Assembly: GCA_015179125.1 (NCBI GenBank)
Contig: WHVA01000006.1
Span: forward strand, 434,001 to 498,000
Source of the DNA: Gautieria morchelliformis
Taxonomy: Eukaryota; Basidiomycota; Agaricomycetes; Gomphales; Gomphaceae
DNA: 64,000 nucleotides
Direction of reading: 5' to 3'
Shown here: positions 23,382 through 34,692 of the stretch, one piece after another
How the letters are laid out: each line of letters starts with the position of its first letter
How positions within the stretch are numbered: position 1 is the first letter of the stretch
Notes under the pieces: model-generated
Seen by the model: the letters and a program-made list of their open reading frames with translations, nothing else
What the model was told of the DNA's origin: nothing
The model's database searches: none
Translations under genes and position numbers: made by a program

Positions 23382-24937
23382 CTAAGCCTTAGGTTTCTTC
23401 GGAAATTTTCTGTGAAATTCGGCGAGTCTGAAAGCTGAATTAGTTACATTCGAAGATGGTTCCCAAGACGTAGCCTCAGGGGTGTGTTCGTATCCCTTCT
23501 ACTCTACTAAGTACTCGAGCCACCTTCAGCGAATACGACTATCAAGGATTTCAAAATTTCATATTCATCTTTGGAGTCAATTTCAATGGGAGGTGGAGGA
23601 TCTACGTGTCGGCCTGGGATAGTCAATGTCATGGCTGGTTCAAGAAGGGATACATGAAACACGGGGTAAATCTGGTGAAGATCCAATGGTAAGCCTAAGC
23701 AAAATGCATGAGAAGATATTTTAGCCATGATAGGGTATGGGCCAAGTCTTTGATGATCGAGTCTCTTCGAAGGCCATTTTGTGTGACTATTTTGTGAGTC
23801 AAGCCATACTTTGTCTCTGACCTGAAATCCAGGAATTGGGATGCAGAGACTGGTTGTGGCTGAAGTGTACTGGGTAATCGATTTCTTTATTTGATCTTGA
23901 AGGCACTGATGAAGGTCCTTGAGATCTGCCGACTGGCAATAAGCATCTTCTGAAGCAACCGAAGTGAGACATACTTTGAGCTTTGGGTGGAAGCCTTCAT
24001 TGGCAAAGAAGGGGGTGACCTGTGTTGCCGAATGGGCAGTGTTGTTGTACGCAAATTCAGTGAGGGGGAGGAGGTCAACCAAATCATCCTGCTGGTAGTT
24101 GATGTATACTCAGAGGTACTGTTCCAGGATCTGGTTCACTCGTTCTGTTTGTCCGTCAGTTTGGGGGTGGTAAGCTGTTGATAGGTTGCCTTTGATCCCA
24201 AGGATTTCACAGAGAAAGGTCCAGAATCATGACATGAAGTGCTTTCCTCGATCAGAAATGATGTCATTGGGGTTACCATGTTTAGTGAATATGTGGTGAA
24301 GGAAGAGCATGGCGACGTCTCCTGAATCAATGTCTGAAAATGTCAGAATGGACAGCACCATTTTCATGAGTCGGTCGACAATAATGAGGATCATGTCATA
24401 TCCATCTGAGAGTGGGAGTCCTTTGATGAAGTCCATGGAGATAGACTCCCAGGGTCGTTGGCCGATGGGCAGGAAGCAAAGAGGGCCGAAGGGTTTGTGA
24501 TGAATGGATTTGGCATGATGACACTTGGAACAGGAGCCAATGTAGTTGGTGACAAATGTGGACATGTTCGGCCCATGGTACTGTCTCCGAATGTTCTTCA
24601 TTGTCTTGCTGATCCCTGGGTGTCCTGCTAACTGATGATCATGCAGCTAGTGAAGGATGTCCAAGCGAATGTCATTGTGATCAGGGACATATGTTCGCTG
24701 GTTGTATAACAGCATTTTGCCATCTTCTCTGAGTGACCAAGGGTCTGGTTTCGCATTCAGGGGGATGACTGTCTGGTCTCTAGTCTGAAGACAAGTGATG
24801 TGGGGTGAGGACAAGGGGTCGGTCAACTGTCCCTGTTGGATGGATGTCAACAGTGATGCGAAATCAAGGATGATGGCGAGAATGAGTTGCCTGGTCTTAA
24901 ACATTGACTGGAAGTTGTGGGTGTTATACCATGCCAC
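23382..24937 (-). pseudogene. Ty3/gypsy polyprotein fragment: RNase H end, integrase, chromodomain
   Basis: Read from 24937 downward, the fragment enters near the end of RNase H. It then shows the integrase zinc-binding motif (HQLAGH and CSKCHHAK), the catalytic core ([33 protein letters not shown] in adjacent frames) and the C-terminal module (LLPLTEFAYNN, GPYPIMAK, YPVFHVSLLEP). A decayed chromodomain follows (EYEILKSLI ... YLVEWKGYE-like in shifted frames), with stop at 23382-23384. Stops and frameshifts are present. gag, protease and RT are missing; the left limit abuts a SET-like fragment at about 24930. Confidence 0.87.
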
Positions 24938-25159
24938 TCACTCCCCTCTCCATCTCACCGCCTGTATCTCACTGCCTGTCTCACCGGCACCCACCTCAGA
25001 CATCCCACAGGTCCCACAAGTGTGGCCACAGATCCCCCTTCCCCGCCTCCCACACCATCACCAAATACCCATACTGGGCACCCAACCTGCCCTCCAGGCA
25101 CAAGTACAATACAATGGGGAGCACAGCAGGTGGGTGTGGAGCACACTGTGGGGTGGGGT
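24930..25159 (+). pseudogene. CpG-depleted fragment resembling the SET gene 5' end
   Basis: The stretch beginning ACCATGCCACTC can be aligned with the SET gene start (7764 onward): CTCCATCTCACCGCCTGT is shared, and downstream CCATCACCAAATACCCATAC matches CCGTCGCCAAGTACCCGTAC. Most mismatches turn CG into TG or CA. Similarity is clear for about 180 bp and then weakens. The reading frame is lost. A family A LTR is inserted at 25160, and the bases after it (ATGTGGGGTGGCAGTGCGGATCCAGG) may continue the alignment weakly. Confidence 0.7.
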
Positions 25160-26077
25160 TGTCATGACTCATTTATGTCTTGTACCCAGCTATCCCCATT
25201 TTTCCTTTCATCACTCCACCTCTATGTTTGCTCCATTTGCTACTTGCATCATTCGCCAGTAGGCATGCCATCAAACACAATCGACACCCTTTACCCGGTG
25301 TGATGGTTCATCACTGGCCCCATCATCTTCCTGACTCAACCCCCTTTGGGTGTTCCTATGGCCGGAATGCATTCGCAGGAGGTCCTACCCATAGATCATG
25401 TGGGATCACCCCAGCAGACCAAGAGTCCGTGCAGGGTAACATGTATAGGTCTCAAGGCATGTTTTCTTACATAGGTACCTTTATCCTCTCTCTCCCCATT
25501 GTTTCACGTTCATACTCCTCCCTTTCTCAATTATATATGTGTTTCATCTATTTGTATCCCGACTGTGCACCCCTATCCAACCCTGACCCATGATGGCCTC
25601 TTTCCTATTCGCTGAGACCATATGAGCATTCGGTATAAATAGTTTACATTCACATGTATATTCTGCAGTTCAATTATCATACATCTATCTTGTGCAAAAG
25701 CTTGACCTCACTGTGACCATCGTCTTGAGCCCTCTTCTATAGACCACTATCTTATACCAGAGGAGGACTTAAGCACCACTGGTGAGTTTTCGTACTTCAC
25801 CTTCACTACCTTAATCTTCATACCATTGGGCGAAAGGATTGTTACTACTAAACAACCTTTCCGTGATACCTTGTATGTTACATCGTCAAGTATCATGGGC
25901 TATTTCGCTATGACTGTAGATAGGGTGAACTCTGTTCGGGTAGCCCTCCCCCTTTCCAAACATTTATTGGCTTCACCTTATTCGCCAAACTACACACTTC
26001 ATTGCACAAGCTATTCAGGCATTCACTGTGTTCACTAATACTTACACGATATTAACGCCTAAAACCCAATCTTGACA
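25160..26077 (+). mobile_element. Solo LTR, family A, with intact TSD
   Basis: A 918-bp LTR from TGTCATGACTC to CCAATCTTGACA, flanked by GGGGT at 25155-25159 and 26078-26082. This copy gives the family borders: 5-bp TSD, TGTCA...TGACA termini. It lies in the decayed SET-like fragment. Confidence 0.92.
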
Positions 26078-26938
26078 GGGGTATGTGGGGTGGCAGTGCG
26101 GATCCAGGCACAGACTGCGCACTATAGGTTGAAGACACTCACAGTGAATACTGAAATGTACTAATAGTGAAGTTGATTGGATGGTCTGCAGCAATGCAAG
26201 TTGCTGCCTTAAATATACAGAATTTATTCTAATTATATTAAGTCCTTTATCTCGCAAAGTACAAGGATTCCCTTGTACTTTGCTGCGCTCCTTGTCCTTT
26301 CATCAGGAAAAAACAGGGTGTTACTTAGCTTTATGTAGTGTATGTAGGACTTTTAGCGCCATAGCAACCCTCCCTGTCATGTAGCCCTCTATATGTACAG
26401 GAAGTAAGACAATGAGGGAGATCGACATAGTGTACAAGAACGCACCACCAGCCCATGATCATGCAGATGCTGCCGGGACTGTGCCAGTGCTTGCCCGTCC
26501 TTCACTGTATGTGCAGCAGGACTTGAGCCAGCCCAGGTATTGTCAGTATAGCTACATCGGAGCTTGAAGGACTCGAAGCTTCAAACTTCACACTATGTAC
26601 CAGTGCAGTGCATTGCCGATTATCATGTGAACCTAAAAGGCGGCCAGTACATGGGCCCGGTCAGCTTGAGTTTCACTCGCAATGCGAGCTGGTAGTATAT
26701 GACTTCATCAGACTCCATGAATACAGAAAACGATTGATAGTTATGGTGATCATGTTCCAGAAACAGCAGCTATCACTGGAGACATGGCCAAATTTTGTGA
26801 CTTTGAAAGGTCACCACTCTGATCATCCAGCCTGGAAAATATGCGTATGTGGTAAGTAGACAATATTACTGTAGAATCATCAAAAGCATCTTTAGAAGTG
26901 TAATTGCAATTGTGATACCCATCTATGCAATTCTCCCT
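26078..26938. other. Spacer downstream of the carboxylesterase, with one hairpin
   Basis: No gene recognised. A plus-strand open frame at 26608-26859 has no familiar motif. At 26254-26283 there is a perfect hairpin with 13-bp arms (GCAAAGTACAAGG) and a 4-base loop. Confidence 0.5.
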
Positions 26939-29273
26939 CTAATTTTCCAGCTTATCCACCTCCCCAAACCCAAACTCACACCTCTGCGCTTCAAGCTGAG
27001 GCTCCACTTCAGATATCACACCACTTGTGACTGTTGTGTTATTGGGCTCTTGCTGAAGGACCTGTCTTTTCCCTTGATTTGAAAGTGGGGGTAGAGAAAA
27101 CGCTGGCCATTCAGGAGAGCGAGATAGCCTGTGGGTGTTGGGGTCCGAAGATCGAACAAAAGAAAGCTGGGGAGTCGAATAACGCTATCAGGACCAAGCC
27201 TGCATATATAAACCATGGAACCGCACCCAATATGCAATGAGCTCCTCGCTGAATGCTTGTTCCACTGGGTTTAAGCCGGTGAAGACTGTTGAACCGTTGA
27301 AACTAAAGGGGCCAAGTTACTGTTTTTTATCGACTTCACTTCTTATATAATATACCCACCCAGTATTAGTGCCCAAAAACCTGCAAACACACGTTAAATC
27401 GTCGAATTGAAAGCCAAAAGGTGACGGACATCATCCAATTCTCAGCGGCATGCGCAACTTCAAAGATATTGCCTGATGTCGGATTCGGTTGGTTGTAACG
27501 ATATGCGAAGGAAGGAGGGTTGGCTTCTGAGGCTGCTCCCCCAAGGAGCTCACGCTAGATAAATATCTCAGTTGATATTTAGAAATTCAACATGAACCGT
27601 TGCTACAGGAGGAAACTCACACCACATCGAAATAGTACTTCGCCGATGATGGTTTCTCTGCGCTGTGTCGCATTTGCGAATTCGCTCTCAGGGTACTCGT
27701 CCAAAAATGCCTGTATGTCCCTGGGTGTAAGCTGTGGGTATACACTCTTCAGGTCGGCAGAGGCGTTTCCAGAGAATGCTGTCTCGTTCGATGTCGAACT
27801 GCAGATTGAAGAGCGAAGTAAGATGCGTAGTCATATCAGGGGAGGACAATATTTGATACCCCGCCATTACTGGTACTCGTGCCCATTTTCCAGCGAGAAT
27901 TGACTTGGTCGGAGCCTCTGTGATCACGGCTTTATCAATCACAGGTACCCATTGATTATACAAGCCCGAGCTTGAGTTCTCAGAATGAGCCGGTCGCCGT
28001 GCACGTATAACTTGTATGGAGGTGGCTCACAAGAAACGACCACTAGAGTCCGCACTGCGTATAAGAGCGCTCACACTGGCATTACGGAGGCATGCCAACT
28101 GATCAGCAGCACTTCCAAGGGTGCAAGTAGTGTTCTGGAGGAGATACTCAAATAGTGGCTGTAAATCATCCAACGCATGTGGCCTAGGGTAAGTTCGCTT
28201 CAGCTGGTTGTGGCCAGTGTTTCTCACCATCTGCTGCTCTGGAGTAGGCAGGGTTCCCCTATAGACACTTTGGGCAATGGCGCCGGTAAAGAGAGGGGAA
28301 TTTCCTTCGCTAGCAACCAAATGCAGCTCAACGGAGCTCGCACCGGCACTCTGCCCATTGATAGTCACTTTGCCAGGGTCTCTGCCGAAGGCCGTGATAT
28401 GTGATTGAACCCATTGCAAAGCTTGAATTTGATCCAGGAATCCTGCGTTGAGAGAACCAAGCTTTGGATCCGCGAGTGTGGGATGTGCGAGAAAGCCGAA
28501 AATGGTCAGACGGTAGTATACGGAGACGACGACGACTTGTGGTGATTGATTTATCCAGTGATCAAACTGCCTTGGATATCATTAGTAGCGCAGGGACTTC
28601 AGGGTGCGGACGCACCAGTTTGCCGGGTTCCCATAAATGTAGCCCTAATGAATGTCAGTAATATTGTAAAGTTCGGGAAACAAACCAATTACTCCACCGT
28701 GGATATAAACTAGCACTGGCACTGCGAAGTTCAGACGTAAATCTATATTCATTTTCTGTAACGTTTCAGATCAACTCACATTTGCTCTCCTTCGTGGCAT
28801 TGACGGGGGTATATATGTTGACCTTCCGGATATTCAGGTAGGCAATAAGTGTATTTGAACGAAATAATTGTCCAACCTTCAAGCAGTCCTCAGAACCAGC
28901 ACCTCCTATATTAACCAAAACGGTGCATATTGATTTTTTTCTGTGAGTTAAACTAAACTGACATACCTGCATCTCCATTACCAGTGGTGCCTTGGATACA
29001 GAATTCTGGGTAACTCGAAGCATCAAACACTGTCTTGTTTCGTTGTAGCCTGGCGGTGTTCAGCGGTATGGGGGCTCTGAATCGCTGCTCTCCAACAGGA
29101 GGTTCTGCATACGGGATGCCTAAGAATGCTGCCATGTTAGGAAGGCTGTGGTTCACGACATAGATAGCATATCCGGTGTCGACAATTGGCGCAGATGCAG
29201 ACGCGGAGACCAGTGAAACCCCGAGGCATAACAGGATTGCAGCTAACAAAACACACATCCTGTTGTAAGGCAT
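26939..29273 (-). CDS. Secreted type-B carboxylesterase (cholinesterase/lipase family)
   Basis: Thirteen exons splice in frame to a 548-aa protein. From the start they are 29273-28967, 28905-28877, 28822-28780, 28721-28693, 28644-28616, 28570-28228, 28158-28031, 27970-27860, 27798-27621, 27554-27430, 27380-27360, 27302-27227 and 27166-26939. The start is placed at 29273 because a signal peptide follows at once (CVLLAAILLCLGVSLVSA); an in-frame ATG at 29345 would bury it. Family landmarks: FLGIPYAEPP, EDCL, the oxyanion-hole HGGG near residue 137, the nucleophile elbow GQSAGA with Ser220 (Gln instead of the usual Glu), Glu345 (SNETAFS), His434 (HAAENW) and YRYNQPNPTSG. The family hydrolyses carboxylic esters outside the cell. 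The length is normal and the triad is complete, so it is probably functional although surrounded by transposons. Substrate is unknown. Confidence 0.9.
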
Positions 29274-29909
29274 CTCATTACCAGCATAGGAGCGCAATAT
29301 AAGGGCTGGTTTAATGGCTGCCGCTCCGGATGAACCTGATGACACGCTGGAAGGGATGTGGTCTCCTGATCACCTGATGGCGTTAATCACGGAAGGTTCT
29401 ATATTCGACTTGGGATGGATCACGACCAACATAGCCAGCGTGCTTCTTTGCGTGCTCTCAACGTTAGTAATTTGCGTCGTATAGGCAAGGACCCTCTGAG
29501 GTTATCTCACACATGATACCGAATTCTGCTTCTGGACGATCACGTCGCAGCGTCGCAGCTCGACAGGTGACGATGATTACTGTGGTTGACGTCAGTTGTC
29601 AATAATTATCGGTTGATCTACAGAGTTTTTACACTTAGGCGATTGGCAGTTCCCTAGATAGTACATGGCAAGAGACACAGTCCAAGGATGTTACCATCCT
29701 AGAAGCGCAGAAGGTTTATATTTGTATCTCCCGCCCTTCGATGGGCCAGGTGCATCTGCGAGCAACTTCTAAAACCATGTATCCATCATATATGAGTAAC
29801 GCCACCCGTCACAGAAGATACATTAGGGTACTTACATAGCTACAGTTGCGGACACTCAAAGCCCGCCTACTTGGGGTGGAGAAAAAATTTTGGCTCAGAA
29901 TCGGACTCA
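29274..29909. other. Upstream region of the carboxylesterase, no gene seen
   Basis: Likely holds the promoter of the minus-strand esterase gene. A GACGTCA-containing stretch lies at 29588-29600. No repeat family was recognised until about 29910. Confidence 0.4.
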
Positions 29910-30095
29910 CAATCTCGAAAGTGTCCAAAAACAGTCTTACCTTAATTTTCCCACGGGATTTAGCTACTGAAATTCTGAGTATATTCTACAATTCTTCAAA
30001 ATTTCCCAATTCAGGAAATTGGATGAAATTTTAATGTTTTATCAGAGTTTTTTGGCTTCAAGAAATCCTTCAAAAATCTATCTAGTAGGTGAGTG
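29910..30095. repeat. Half copy of the AT-rich foldback repeat
   Basis: TTCTTCAAAATTTCCCA, GGAAATTGGATGAAA and TTTTTTGGCTTCAAGAAATCC follow the left arm of the foldback element at 61522-62098 in the same order, with divergence. No inverted partner is present here. Confidence 0.7.
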
Positions 30096-30162
30096 ATGTC
30101 ATATGTAAATATTTGCACTGCGACCATAGCAAAAATACCTATATTTTAGTTTTCAACCACCC

Positions 30163-30401
30163 TGTCATGCCACATTTATTTCTTGTACCCAGCTATCCCC
30201 ATTTTCCTTTTCATCACTCCACCTCTATGTTTGCTCCATTCACTCTTCGCTGAATTTGCCAAAGGACCATTCGCTACTTGCATCATTCGCCAGTAGGCAT
30301 GCCATCAAACACAATCAACACCCTTTACCCGGTGTGATGGTTCATCACTGGCCCCATCATCTTCCCGACTCAACCCCCTTTGGGTGTTCCTATGGCCGGA
30401 A
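30163..30401 (+). repeat. LTR family A, 5' head fragment
   Basis: Starts TGTCATGCCACATTTATTTC and follows the family to CCTATGGCCGGAA, then stops abruptly. Other heads end at nearly the same word (17926). Confidence 0.8.
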
Positions 30402-30720
30402 CACACCCTCGTAACTATTGTGGCATGTTGTGCAAAGAAACTAAGAATAGATAGCCAATTGCTTTCCCTGGTTTGTACAGCCTTGTGCAGCCTAGCACAG
30501 CCCCATGACATCAAGTAACTTGTTTGGGGTTGTAGCATCTTGTTTGGAGGCTCCATTTGTCCAATAGGCTTTGCTGAATCTGTGCCCAAGTTGCTGATAA
30601 TAAGTAACCAGGGAGCCAAATTTTGATGCTTCATTAGCTTGGTATCAAAATATAGTAGCCAAAATGTCTGCTTTCAGTGTTGTGATAAACACAACTCTAC
30701 CTCTTATCAAGTGACTAAAT
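30402..30720 (-). repeat. LTR family B, U3 fragment, reverse orientation
   Basis: AGAATAGATAGCCAATT, CCCTGGTTTG, CAGCCTTGTGCAGCC and ATGACATCAAG mirror 12590-12735 of family B copy 1. Borders are approximate. Confidence 0.65.
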
Positions 30721-30884
30721 TAAATTAAAACATATCCATAGAGAGACAAATACATTACAACCAACACACACATCAGACAAATGAATGATCAAGCTTATCT
30801 TATCTACCAATTAGATAAGATAACAGCCACCAGCCCCTTGTGGCTGTGTAAGGCACTGACCTCAGTGATTGGTCAGTACCTGAG

Positions 30885-31180
30885 TGCCTGAGTGCAGCAG
30901 GTGCTAGGCCATTGGCAAAATGTGAAAACAATAAATAAATGCTACAGCTCTTACCATGCTGCACAGTGTCATCAGACCTCGTGGAAATTACGACCTACAG
31001 ATATATGGAGATATGTTATGACCCGTGGACTTAGAGAGAGAGCATACTGGTGGCAGGCTCAAAACCAAGTACCTGCTTGTATGCTGTACAAGAGATCTAT
31101 TTTTTTCTATGGCTCCACTGACACATCCTACTGTTTAATATCCCCCCCATCCTATTGATAGGGGCTTTGTATGTATTGTA
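30885..31180. repeat. Dispersed repeat E, copy 1
   Basis: Shares order and words with 47990-48510 and 52060-52330, including a TTTTTTTCTATGG / GGGGCTTTGTATG ending and an upstream GCACAGTGTCATCAGAC-like word. I cannot assign it to a class. Confidence 0.45.
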
Positions 31181-31204
31181 ATAAATTTAGCTCAGATATA
31201 TGTT

Positions 31205-31415
31205 ACTGAAATTACTATGGGGGTTGTTCAGATTGACAATAATGTACATTCTTCTAGGATATATTGGATATCTTTTAAAATATCAACCCTAACTGAATTC
31301 ACAGTACATCATTTTAAGCAATTTGTATATTGTGGATGTTCTAAAATTTTTTCATGAATGTTCTGAGATTTAAAAAATATATTTGTATGTGCTGAAACAT
31401 AGTGTGTATTAGAGT
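31205..31415 (+). repeat. AT-rich repeat F, forward copy
   Basis: AATGTACATTCTTCTAGG, ATATCAACCCTAACTGAATTC and GCAATTTGTATATTGTGGATG recur in reverse complement at 54845-55040. No coding potential. Confidence 0.7.
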
Positions 31416-32219
31416 GTATTTGTAGCTGATAATTATTAGCTCTGGCATATTCTGACCTGGATAAAACTTCCTTCCATCAATCACCAATTTTGGACTGTGG
31501 TGCCATAAACAGGTTGACGTCAATCATGGCACCCAGAAGGTGTTTGAGGCTGCGTGATTTGTATTTGATACCTTGGCCTGCCCTGGCTTCACCCAAGAAG
31601 GTAGCTGACCCATGTATAATGGGTGGAGAAGGCATATGAATGTCTGTAGTGAGCAGGACCTGGTCAATCATGGCCAGTGGAGTCAATGGGGTCTATGATT
31701 CAGTCCTGGGTCCATAAAATGACAATGTTGGGACTGGGCGCATAGGGGAAATCAATCATGAGGTCACTTGGGGCAAGCAGCAATGGGTGGAGCTGAGATA
31801 CATAATAGAAAAGACACATACAATAGAAACAACTGCCGATATGAGCATGAAACAGCAGAGAGGTGGTTAGCAAAGAGCATATTGAGACAACAACAACATG
31901 CCTTGGGAGCTGCACACCTCCTATCCAACACTGACTCCTGGCCCATGGGATCAATCCTGCATGAAAGGTGGGCAGGGTGCTGCACAAATACTTTCTAACC
32001 ATATAAACACCACATGTGGACCCAGGACCAATGGATGATATGGATAGTGATGCTGTTGGTCAGGGACACTTGGTCATGGCTGATGGTGGGGATGAGGGAG
32101 AATGATGTGAATGATGATGGAGTTTGGGGAACAGATCAAAAGGCAAATAGATATGGCCATGGAGCTTGGTGAACTGATCAGACAGTAAATTGAAGTGAAT
32201 GGGTATGTTAAAGGGTGAT
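31416..32219. other. Unassigned repeat-rich spacer
   Basis: No gene. The segment 31730-32010 resembles a strongly diverged reverse-oriented family A LTR middle part (CACATACAATAGAA, ATGAGCATGAAACAGC, CCTTGGGAGCTGCA), but I cannot set borders. Confidence 0.4.
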
Positions 32220-33265
32220 TGTTTTGGAACCCTTCAAGACTTTGGTGCTAGAGCTAATGCCTTGGTCTATCAGAACATGTCGTATATGAAACTGCAAGAA
32301 TATTAGACAATGCTGGTGTAATGAATAACAATCTATTAGCTTGTAGGTTCGAGGATGACTATTGGGGTCCAAGTATTCCAAAAAGAGAGGAATGGCTTTC
32401 ACAGGAGAGTTTGTAAGTGGGCTGACCTGATTAGTGTCAACACACTGCAATAAATGAGTGACTGGTTTTTGGGTAGTCTTGTGAAAGTCTCTGAGTAGGA
32501 AAATCGATTGACAACCTCACTTTGCAGAATTTCACCTAGAGGGTTAGTCTGGGTGGCTAAGTAGAATAGCAACTACTTAACTGAGAATTAATACACTAAG
32601 CAAGTGTAATTAGCTGGGGTTAGCAGCCTGGTAAGCTGTGCAAGCTTGGCAAGTCACGCAAGGTGCATAGGATAGAAGTGTTATAAATCAATTAAGCACA
32701 CTTTACTCCACACTACAATAATATCTAACATCCATCAATGTCAACTACTACCTCCCTAACACACATATATGCACCTTGACCAGTCACCGATATCACCAAG
32801 CTGACGCGCCTACACTCAAACCCACTTAACCCACTCAATCTCACTACTCCAAAGCCACAGGGCTCGATACCATGTGCTATCAGAGTACAGAACACCCCTA
32901 TCCCACCTGTACAACATGCCGAGCCTGGTCCCAAGACCCACATACTGGATGGTCATGTGACCTGATCAAGGGACACAACACAGCCAAAAATAAGGCTACT
33001 GCCGAGGTGCCCAGCAAAGTTGAAATTGAAGGTCCGTGACAGAGTTGTGGGTGTAACTGGACACACAACTCTGCAATGACAGAAATAAGGCATTTTGGGC
33101 CAAGTAAATTGCGGAAAAATATGGAAAAATAGGGGAACGATGGAGGGATGTTTGAAATACTCCCACAATTTCTCATAGCTTTGTGTATATGCTATAACTC
33201 ATGAAGAAGTGGAAATACACCAGTATGAGCCTATTGTGGCTGGTTGAACAGCCAATTCCCCAACA
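32220..33265 (-). mobile_element. Solo LTR, family B-like, with intact TSD
   Basis: A 1046-bp segment from TGTTTTGGAACCC to TTCCCCAACA on the plus strand, flanked by GTGAT at 32215-32219 and 33266-33270. Read in reverse it starts TGTTGGGGAATTGGCTGTTCAACCAGCC, like copy 2, and ends in the family B 3' terminus. It lacks most of the TGACTCA cluster. Around 32535 it holds the unoccupied version of the site where a foldback sits at 61522. Confidence 0.9.
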
Positions 33266-34025
33266 GTGATGAGGCGAACAGAGATGGATTATGCCAAAAT
33301 AATGAGCTGCGGAAATGCCACATATGAGTAGGACAAATAACAAAAGTATGCAGCAATTCAAGGATAGATGCAGGTATGCTTGCTATTGCATAATACACGG
33401 AGAAAGCTTGGCAATCAATGTTGCCATGTGACAGTCGTGTACACTTGACTCCATTGAGGCTCAGTGATATCTTGTGGTCATTCTACTGTGTTCTACAGGT
33501 GAAAATGACACGACTCGTGAGTCCACCATGTACTTGGAGACCACAGCCATTGTAGATATACATATGGTTGAGTGAGTGCTTAGTTGGATGAGTCAAGTGT
33601 GGTAATGAGTGGGGCATTGCTGACTGCAGTGGTGATTTTGCCAGGACTGTATGTGGATCCATAAAGTAAGATTGAATAGGTGCATTTTGTTTTTGTTTGC
33701 CCTTTCTTTTTTAATTTTTTTTTCTCATCATTTTATACAACACCAGTATGCTGTTGGTTGCTGCAGTCAATTCTACTCTTAAATTTGGTGGCTGCTAACT
33801 TGACACTGATTTTATGGTTACATAAGAAAACTACTGAAAATCCGTACAAGTGCAAAAGGTATGGTTATGTAAGTGCCGCTCTTCCTACAGTCACTGCCCT
33901 TTAGGGATCATGGTCGGAATACATAGGCTGGTCTGATATAGAGGCGCCAAATCCCAGATATTAGTTGGTACTTGTTATCTACAATGATGTCGGCGCCATG
34001 GACGTCCAAATACCCGGGGCTGGGT
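33266..34025. other. Unassigned spacer at the right end of the island
   Basis: No gene or known repeat seen. An open frame at 33680-33904 is rich in Phe and Leu from a T-rich run and is not convincing. Confidence 0.45.
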
Positions 34026-34692
34026 GTACCCCACTCCGCCCGCTGAAACAGAGTCGGAGGAAAGGCCCCGGAAGAGACCGAGGGCGGGACGCTGCTAGGT
34101 GAGGCAAAGCATATGCGCTGAATAACCGTTGTTGACGTGCTTCCTTGTAGCCCAGAGCTGAGCATGATACTTCATTATACCACGCACCAGTATACCACTT
34201 ATACTTATCTTCCATATTGTCTATCATACCTGTAAAATATCTATATATACAGTACCCGTCGATACCCTGTTTATACACTCCCCCTACCCCCTTGACCAGC
34301 TTCTCTCCCCCTCGTCTCGAAACCCGAAATTACACGACCACAACACTCAGAACATACGCTAAAAATACAAATCTAATAAAATAAAAAAACCTACTGTCCC
34401 TCCTCGACTCGCCACACCTTGCACCTTGATGCCTACTGTCCCTCGTCGACCCGCCACACCTTGACGACCCCCGCCCTGTCGCCACTGATAACCCCCCCGC
34501 GGAAGGGGGAGTCGATGCACGCCAGCGCGGTGATGCAGTCCTGGTGCGCCTTCAGCAGGTTCTGCTGGTGGTGCGCGATCAGGTTCGTCCGCGACGCCGC
34601 GCGCTGGTTCTGGTTCCCATACTGCGGCCCCGCATGCCGCGCGGGACTCTCGACGTGCGCCGCCGCGCCGGCAGCGTGCAAAGTCCTGCGAC
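34026..34692. repeat. Right copy of the duplicated SET/VPS15 junction
   Basis: Matches 8911-9557 in the same orientation. It starts abruptly in the middle of the SET C-terminal codons and includes the true VPS15 3' end. A few substitutions and small indels distinguish the copies, for example GAGACCGAGGGCGGG here against GAGACGGAGGACGGG on the left. Confidence 0.92.
34027..34098 (+). pseudogene. SET gene C-terminal remnant
   Basis: Encodes the last 23 residues of the SET protein (YPTPPAETESEERPRKR ... GRC) and its stop codon at 34096-34098, with nothing of the gene upstream. It is the right-hand counterpart of the VPS15 orphan exon at 9305. Confidence 0.9.
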
